From the NCBI RefSeq assembly GCF_051401765.1, contig NC_135069.1:10890501-10954500 (forward strand): a stretch of 64,000 nucleotides of DNA. The letters run 5' to 3'. Under the pieces are notes generated by a model. It searched no databases and was not told where the DNA came from. It saw only the letters and a program-made list of their open reading frames with translations. This DNA is from Calliopsis andreniformis (taxonomy: Eukaryota > Arthropoda > Insecta > Hymenoptera > Andrenidae). A program made the translations under genes and the position numbers. This document shows, piece by piece, positions 57,877 to 64,000 of this stretch. How positions within the stretch are numbered: the stretch's first letter is position 1; every line of letters starts with the position of its first letter.

Positions 57877-59759
57877 TATCTGAAATTGTAATTCGTACTT
57901 TTCTAAACTCAAGCTTGCTAAAATTAATAGCAGTTATTGGTAATCTGATGTTATTTTTTTATAATTTTATACGTACTAGGCTGATATTTTACAAAGACTG
58001 AAATACCAATAATTGTATAAAGGTTATTGTTATGTATGTATTAAAAAATATTTAAATTTTATTCAATTTCATTAAATATGTTTAGTATAGATTTTCTTTA
58101 CATAGTGTAAACTATTTGAAAAAATAACGTATATTATGCGTATTTTGTATAATATGTACACATTTGTAGTTAGGAATATTTTAGAAAGCATGAGAATAAT
58201 TGTTAAATCACAATAATGAATAAAGATTTTCACAATGCTAAACGTACTATAATTTAAATTTACCTCTCAATAAAAAATATAGAAATTATTTAGATTATAA
58301 TTTTAAGTTTAAATAAAACATTTTCAACTTTTAAGTTTTACTTTTCAAACTTACACTTTACATATTTATACCCCAAAATTAATCTAATTTATGCAGTAAC
58401 ATTTTTTATTAAACATTAACATAAAATTATTTCAATATATTCAAATCAAGATGTATAAAATTCATGTAACCAAAATAATTTTCTTTTCTTTTAATGTATG
58501 TATTTTGTAATGAAAAAATTTTAAACATTTAAAATTAATGAAATTTGTAATACTCTAAGTACTATATATTTTAAATAATCTGCACTGAAACAAATAAATT
58601 CAGTTATGTTATAAAATATTTCAAAATAGCTCAATGAATACGTTTAGAAAGCGTATAAATCTAGATTTATCGATATTTGAAATTGGCTTTTTCATCTACA
58701 TTTTATTTACAATATCGAAATCGAATATCGAATACTATATGATGACATACACCTCGATAAAAATAAGTTCGAATATTTGAAAATTGTATAGTGCTATACA
58801 GTACTATAATTTTATTAATATAACTAATTAAAGTGATATTCTTTTGGCCAGTATTTGATATTGTTACATAATACTATTGAAAATGTATTTTAAAATTGTC
58901 AAATTCCATTAAAATAAAAATTACAGATTTCTTAAATGCACACACGTGTAATATTTTACGTGCAGTTAAATGTGTACATATATATATATGTGACATATTT
59001 ATTTATATATATATGTTGTTTCACGTCTAGTTAAATACACATATATTAACGTACCAGATTAATTCATGTAAATTTTAACAGATAAGCATATTATGTGTTA
59101 AGTGTAAAGTTAAAATACATATGCATCTTAATTTAATTTTCATATAAAATGCACATAACCTGTTACGCTTCATTTCCCGCCTTAAATCACGTGGCTTCAA
59201 CACTAAGTTACATCATGAATGTGTATGTGTATAAACGTGCGATCGTATACGAAAAGTGGTAGCGAAGCAACTATAGTCGACATAGTGGGGATCATATGTA
59301 TATTGTATATACAATCCCAAAAAGTATCATGACATAAACGGAGTAGTGGAGGGAAATGAAACGCTTCGCAGGAAAGCGTAGAGCGACGAGTGTAAAACAT
59401 CCACAGTCTTTGGCTTGATATTTCAACCGAAGCAGTATCTCTGTTACGATTTATCATCAGCGGAAGTTTATGGCACCAACACAAATTCCTCGAAAGGGAA
59501 ATGAAGTAGAAGATACAGCGTGATAAAAAAAATTCAATTAATTTATGAACATTCAATAAAAGTAAAGAAATCTTTTCCTTCGAGTTTCAATATTCGATAC
59601 AAGTAAGTGAAAACTAATTTCTTTGTTTTAACTTGAAACAAACTAATGCAATTTATGATATAAAATATTTAAATAGTTATTTCTATTTGGAGTATCGTAA
59701 GTGTATTCTCCTTTGTTTTCATAAAAATAAAATTAATAATAAAAGTATAATTTTTAGAA
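57877..59759. other. Intergenic, AT-rich
   Basis: (TA)n-rich runs near 58980-59015; 59200-59560 is a little GC-richer with a reverse-strand open frame that I do not accept. Nothing else recognised. Confidence 0.55.
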
Positions 59760-60539
59760 ATGGGTATCAATCCAATGAAATGGAAAACGAGAAATGTCTT
59801 ATACACCACTCTAACGTCAATTTTCTTTTACGTACTTTTTATTTATAAAAAAAAGCATCAAGCAATGATTGAAGGTGTGATACACAACACGAATCCCATG
59901 CACGTATGGGAATTCGTAGCTGATTTTAATAATATGAAAAAATTAAACCCGACAATGTATGTAAAGTAAACATTTATAATTATTTTATTTTTATCGTGAA
60001 ATGTACTCAAGTCAAACTACCCTGTTTTAATTAACAACTTTTAGAGAGGATTTTAATGTTATCGCGGAAAGCGGAAATTATGATCATTGGAAATATTCGG
60101 TCGAATATACAGAACATTTAAGTCACGTACCAATTATTCGAAACACGGCGCATGGACATTATGCCATAAGACAAGAGAATAATGGTTATTTGGTCACTTC
60201 CAAGCATCATACATGCTTTTTTCCCAAATTCGGCTGTTGTAAGTTTATTCTCTATTAAAGTGAACGTTTTGTTACGAGACTCGATCCACAGTATCCGATA
60301 AACCGACAAGACTTTTAAACGACTAATTTGAAATTTCGATTCACGTTTCAGTGGAGTCCATCTCGCAATTCAGATTCGATCGAGACGGAACTAACGACAC
60401 AAGGTGTATCGAAACAGTGCAATATGAATGCCCGATCGCATTCTCGATGTTATGCTATAGAGAAGTTATGTATCAACGAGAAGAAATCATGAAAAGATTG
60501 AAATTAGAATTTGAAGTGGCTAAAGTTAAAAATAATTAA
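59760..60539 (+). CDS. Membrane-anchored START-like (SRPBCC-fold) protein
   Basis: Three exons (59760-59956, 60045-60238, 60352-60539) give 192 residues. A basic start is followed by one membrane span (LYTTLTSIFFYVLFIY) and KKK, then a domain opening EGVIHNTNPMHVWEFVADFN, the usual start of a START/polyketide-cyclase-like lipid-binding fold, with WKYSVEYTEH and a C-terminal helix rich in Lys/Glu. Such proteins bind lipids or other hydrophobic ligands; the ligand here is unknown. Start ATG follows AGAA; an upstream coding exon cannot be excluded. AATAAA at 60603-60608. Confidence 0.75.
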
Positions 60540-60602
60540 AGCTTACAATGATTCATTGAACAGTGTTTATTATGTATAGTATATTTTGAATGTAATTTTT
60601 AT

Positions 60603-60608
60603 AATAAA
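60603..60608 (+). promoter_or_regulatory. Poly(A) signal of the START-like gene
   Basis: AATAAA 64 bases after the stop codon. Confidence 0.7.
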
Positions 60609-61421
60609 ATACAAATATTATTTAGTAATATTTATTTCGGATATTTTACAATTCAATTTTGGTGATTTATATCTTCAGATATAAAGTTAACTCTTTTAAT
60701 TACAAATTTATGGATCCGATGTATCGCATTTTTTACATGGAATTTTTATATTAAAACGATTTATATTATGTAGGGTGTTTATGATAACAGAATGCTGTAT
60801 TTGCGTCTTTATACATACGCACTTATTTCTTTTGTAATTTAAGTCACTAGTTCATTCAAAATTCAGACGAGTCACTAAACGTAGACGTGTGTTCTTGTCC
60901 CGTGTCTTGTGTCGACTATCCCTGTCCTTGTCCCCTCCATGTGCTATAAGGTATTTGTTTACCCCCTGTACGTCGTTTCGTTAAATTGACCATATTACAT
61001 ACCATACAACTGAGGAGTATTAAAAAATTTGAAACATCGAATGCACAAAGTTTTGAATAAACTAAAGGAAACTTTTGAATTGTATCTAATATTTATAAAA
61101 TTTTAATGCAATCAAATTTAACACGTTCGATTTGTTTGAAATTATCTATAGAACACGCTACTATTAAGGAAATTTGAACTAGGGATTGTATAAACTTGCT
61201 GTCCAGTGACGTCACAAGGTAGAAAGGGATTTTTCGAATAGAATGGGGGTTGCCCCTCCTTCCCTTTCTACCTCGTGACGTCACTAGACAAGTCATACCA
61301 TCGCTGTTTGATAAGAAAACTATAGGACACCCTGTATACCTTGATGTATACATACAGATACACATCACATAATTTTTAGCGATTAGCTTTCTCAATTTCA
61401 GTTCTACATGTAAAGATAAAA
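60609..61421. other. Intergenic, with a CRE-bearing palindrome
   Basis: No coding exon. Contains the inverted repeat at 61203-61287; a right-end motif GGACACCCTGTATA at about 61325 resembles a MITE terminus. Confidence 0.55.
61203..61287. repeat. Palindrome with two perfect CRE sites
   Basis: AGTGACGTCACAAGGTAGAA in the left arm and TTCTACCTCGTGACGTCACT in the right arm are inverted around a 30-base loop. Each arm carries TGACGTCA (61207-61214, 61276-61283). Probably the core of a foldback element; it lies about 135 bases upstream of the THAP gene start. Confidence 0.65.
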
Positions 61422-63421
61422 ATGGCAAGAAACGGTCGAAAATGTTACTTATGTGGAAGAAAGCAACAAGCAAATGCATCTTATGCACTGCATAAGTGAG
61501 TAAGATCACAGTTATATTTAATAAATCGTAACTTGAAAAAATACGTGATATAACCTATTTTATTATGTGGTAGGTTTCCAAAAGACACGAAAATGTTAGA
61601 GGAATGGAAAATGTTCTGTAAATTCAGAGTAGAAGACGATGCCTCTAGAATAATGATATGTAGTTTGCATTTTAAGAAAGAAGATATTGTTAGGTGGGAC
61701 GCCAAACAGTTGGGAGGTCGCATGGCTTTAAAAGCAGGTGCAATTCCCTGTATATTTAAACCTGTAAAGGAGATACATGGTGTTGCAAAGCATATATTAC
61801 AAAGTAAGTTTAAAGCTTTTACATTTTTAGTTTTAATTACATTAATTTACATTATTAGTATGTGTAAACACGATAAATGTCTTTGTGGTACATGTACAAA
61901 AATTCAATAACATATTGATCCTTATGAGTCTAGTGTTGACATAGTAGAACAAGTTAAATGTATAAAGTCAAAAGTTTCTACATTTTCAGCAGTAGATACT
62001 GAAATGGACAATGCTGAGAGAAGAATAGAATTTGTTAATGTTAAACAAGAGCCTAATCTTGAGCGTGACAATGATGTAAATTTAACAGGTAAATTTATTC
62101 TTCCCATTTATGTATTTATACACTAATAATTGTATGTTTATATGATATTTGATACAGGAGAATCAGTTGAATGTACAAATCCAAAAGTTTCTACATTTTC
62201 AATAGAAGATACTGAAGTAGGCGATGATCACAGGATAGAATTTGTTGAAGTTAAACAAGAACCTGATCTCGAGTGTGACAATGATACAAATTTAACAAGT
62301 AAATTCATTCTTCCTATCTGTGTATTTATACACTAATAATTGTATTACATGATAATTGAAATAGTTGAATCATTTGAATGTACATATCTAATAAGTTTGT
62401 ATTATACATTTTCAGTAGAAGACATTAAAGTAGATAATGTTGAGGAAAATACAGAATTTGTTAATGTTGAAGAAAAGACCAATCTCGAACATGACAATGA
62501 TACAAATTTATCAGGTAAGTATATTTTTCCCATTTATGTATTTATATAACAATAATTGTATTATATGATAATTAAAATAGTTGAAGCAGTTGAATGTACA
62601 TATCTAATAAGTTTGTACATTTTTAGTAGAAGGCACTGAAGTGGATAATGTTGACGAAAGGACAGAATTTATTAATATTGAAAAAGAGATCAAACTCGCG
62701 TGTGACCATGATGCTGAAACAAATGCATCAATTATACCAAAGCGAAGAAAGTATGCAGAACCTCGATACGTTGGTGATCTAACCTCTTCGCACATACAAT
62801 CGCCTCAATGTGCACAAAGGACTATACGTATGATTCAAGAGAAGTTTAATAAAAAATCACTCCAATTGAAACTGGCACAGCAACAAATTCGAAGATTAAA
62901 GAACCGTCTAAATAAATTAGAAGATTTAGTTACCGACTTGAAGAAACAAAACGTATCAGCGAAAGATACTACAACTGCATTAACGGTACTGTAATAGTTG
63001 TATAATTAATATTATGTACATTATGAATGTTCTTCAATATGTTTGAATGTTCTTTGATATGTTCTTCAATAGTGCAGTATTATACAGGGCGATTAGTTTA
63101 ATTGAAAACCCTCTAATGTATGTTGGCAGCATTTATTGTTAAGCTGTTAGCATTGTAAATGCTGCCAACACTTGGAAGGATTTCAGTTAAACTGATCACT
63201 TTCTATAGGAAGCATAACGTGATTTATTGTAGGAAGGACTACCAACTTCTTTAAAGGAACTTTTGCTAAGGAATATGAATGAAGCAAAAAAACAGAAATT
63301 TTCGCCAGTGTTACGCAGCTTTGCGGTGACGCTTAGTTTTTACTCACCAAAGGCGTACGACTATGTGCGAAGCGTGTGGAAAAATATACTACCACATCCT
63401 GACACAATAAAAAAATGGTAG
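61422..63421 (+). CDS. THAP-domain protein, P-element transposase-derived, 5' part intact
   Basis: Exons 61422-61495, 61574-61803, 61990-62088, 62158-62298, 62416-62514, 62627-62985 and 63233-63421 join in frame. Exons 1-2 form a THAP zinc finger: CYLC near the start, FPKD, EEWKMF, CSLHF and AIPCIF, a sequence-specific DNA-binding domain. Exons 3-6 are tandem duplicates with VKQEP motifs. Exon 6 ends in a leucine/lysine coiled coil (KLAQQQIRRLKNRLNKLEDL). The last exon has FAVTLSFYSPKAYDYV and LPHPDTIKKW, the conserved block of P-element/THAP9 transposases, then a TAG at 63419. It could be a live truncated THAP protein or a young pseudogene. Confidence 0.7.
61980..62660 (+). repeat. Fourfold tandem repeat of exon plus intron (~212 bp unit)
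   Basis: ACATTTTCAG-AGAAGATACT recurs at about 61979, 62191, 62406 and 62617, and the units share GAATTTGTTAATGTT and TTTATGTATTTATA. The exons they carry stay phase 1-1. The acceptor of the second copy is altered (TTTCAATAG) and splicing probably moved to an earlier CAG at 62157. Confidence 0.8.
63083..63207. repeat. Small foldback MITE in a THAP-gene intron
   Basis: CGATTAGTTTAATTGAAA left and TTTCAGTTAAACTGATCA right are inverted, with an inner TGTTGGCAGCATTTA / TAAATGCTGCCAACA pair that is perfect. Confidence 0.75.
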
Positions 63422-64000
63422 TAGTGGGTGGCAGTGCAAGATTTATGGATGAAGCTTTGACTGCTGTCAAATGGAGGACAGACAGTGATAGTGATGTTAT
63501 TCATTGCAAAAGCAAATTTTGTACTGTAGTGGGAGATTTTATGAGATAACAAATCTTGATATAAATTTGGACCAAGACTCCAACAATGCAAAACAAGCAA
63601 AAAATGGTTTAGTGTTTGTGGCTGTTGTTCTAAATTGTTTATTAAAAGTGCCCATTGCATATTCCTTAATTTATAGTTTGCCTGCGAAGAAATGAATGAA
63701 GTTACAAAGGAAAAAATATTTATTTTCCTCGATGCATGGCATATGATCAAATTAGTCAAAAATGCAGTAAGCGACAAAACAGTTTTGTACGATGGTAATA
63801 GGAATACTATTAAATAGAAATATATAGAATTGTCTAACCTGCAATTTTCAGAAGGATTACCTGCTGCAACGAAATTGATGCAGAAACATATTCCACTAAG
63901 CAAAATTGATAAAGTAATAGTAGTGGGGTTCCTGATTCAACCACGGGAAGATGTTGCTCCTGATACTTCTATCTTTATAATCAAGAATCAAAGACAAAAT
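63422..64000 (+). pseudogene. Broken P-element/THAP9-like transposase catalytic region (runs off the window)
   Basis: Pieces of the RNase H-like region follow in order but in different frames and with stops: GGSARFMDEALTAV (from about 63431), GLVFVAVVLNCLLKVPIAYS (63606 on), FLDAWHMIKLVKNAVSDK with LYDGN (63720-63815) and EGLPAATKLMQKHIPLSK (63850 on). These match the block order of P-type transposases. TAGTAG directly after KKW and further stops show that the element is dead here. It continues beyond 64000. Confidence 0.8.

Noticed and set aside
59203..59556. Reverse frame of 117 residues
   Set aside because: Cys/His/Leu-rich without motif, no introns or poly(A) signal nearby, AT-rich flanks.
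61593..61910. Read-through of THAP exon 2 past 61803
   Set aside because: The continuation is intron-like. A good GTAAGT donor at 61804 and the next in-phase exon at 61990 fit better.
1..64000. CRISPR arrays, bacterial operons or phage genes
   Set aside because: Intron-split eukaryotic genes throughout. The tandem repeats seen are microsatellites, exon duplications or transposon arms.
1..64000. tRNA or rRNA genes
   Set aside because: No cloverleaf with A and B boxes and no rRNA-like block was recognised by eye on either strand. A covariance search would be decisive.

Overview
The window looks like nuclear DNA of an insect, most probably a hymenopteran. The AT-rich non-coding DNA, the short GT-AG introns, the intron-split RpL7 gene, the many small foldback transposons and a P-element/THAP transposase relic support this. 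The species assignment is inference.

Layout. (1) 1-150 is the last coding piece of a gene that begins outside the window and ends in a hydrophobic tail. (2) 151-10035 has no gene I can support firmly. It holds several inverted-repeat transposons, two GC-rich patches (about 4150-5250 and 8440-9200) and two weak candidate exons. (3) 10036-44165 (+) is the main locus, a very large gene built from 15 tandem thioredoxin-fold modules of about 105-115 residues. Each splice junction but one falls after the first base of a codon, either at the Tyr just before the CxxC position or at a Gly after the conserved YFxxxxPxxYEG strand. Some modules keep a CxxC pair (CTTC, CKKC, CEVC, CKQC, CDQC, CHIC, CPEC) and others have lost it. 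The long form ends in a transmembrane exon (43978-44165). Inside the locus lie further candidate last exons with acceptors in the same phase: a transmembrane tail (27492-27694), a tail with about 100 Asp in 122 codons (28792-29255), a Lys-rich tail (30725-31062) and a CDLC-containing exon plus partner (39566-39735, 40221-40453). A chain of thioredoxin folds ending in a polyaspartate tail is the architecture of calsequestrin, so this is the most interesting system here: one modular locus that could supply membrane-anchored, acidic and basic versions of a multi-thioredoxin protein.

(4) 44166-48867 is intergenic, with one foldback transposon and one promoter-like stretch. (5) 48868-50726 (+) is RpL7 (uL30) in six exons, with two candidate H/ACA snoRNAs in its last two introns. 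(6) 51604-51810 (-) is a short candidate 3' exon with its own AATAAA, almost head-to-head with (7) 51947-57876 (+), a 20-exon homologue of TFIIIC subunit GTF3C2 (AT-hooks, C2H2 fingers, WD40 region; about 1480 aa). (8) 59760-60539 (+) is a small membrane-anchored START-like protein. (9) 61422-64000 (+) is a THAP gene whose 5' exons are open, including four tandemly duplicated small exons and a coiled coil, running into a broken P-element/THAP9-type transposase.

The main gene is probably secretory/ER. RpL7 with its snoRNAs and the TFIIIC subunit form a housekeeping block on translation and Pol III transcription. Exon ends were placed by reading phase and GT-AG sites by eye; no alignment or transcript data were available.
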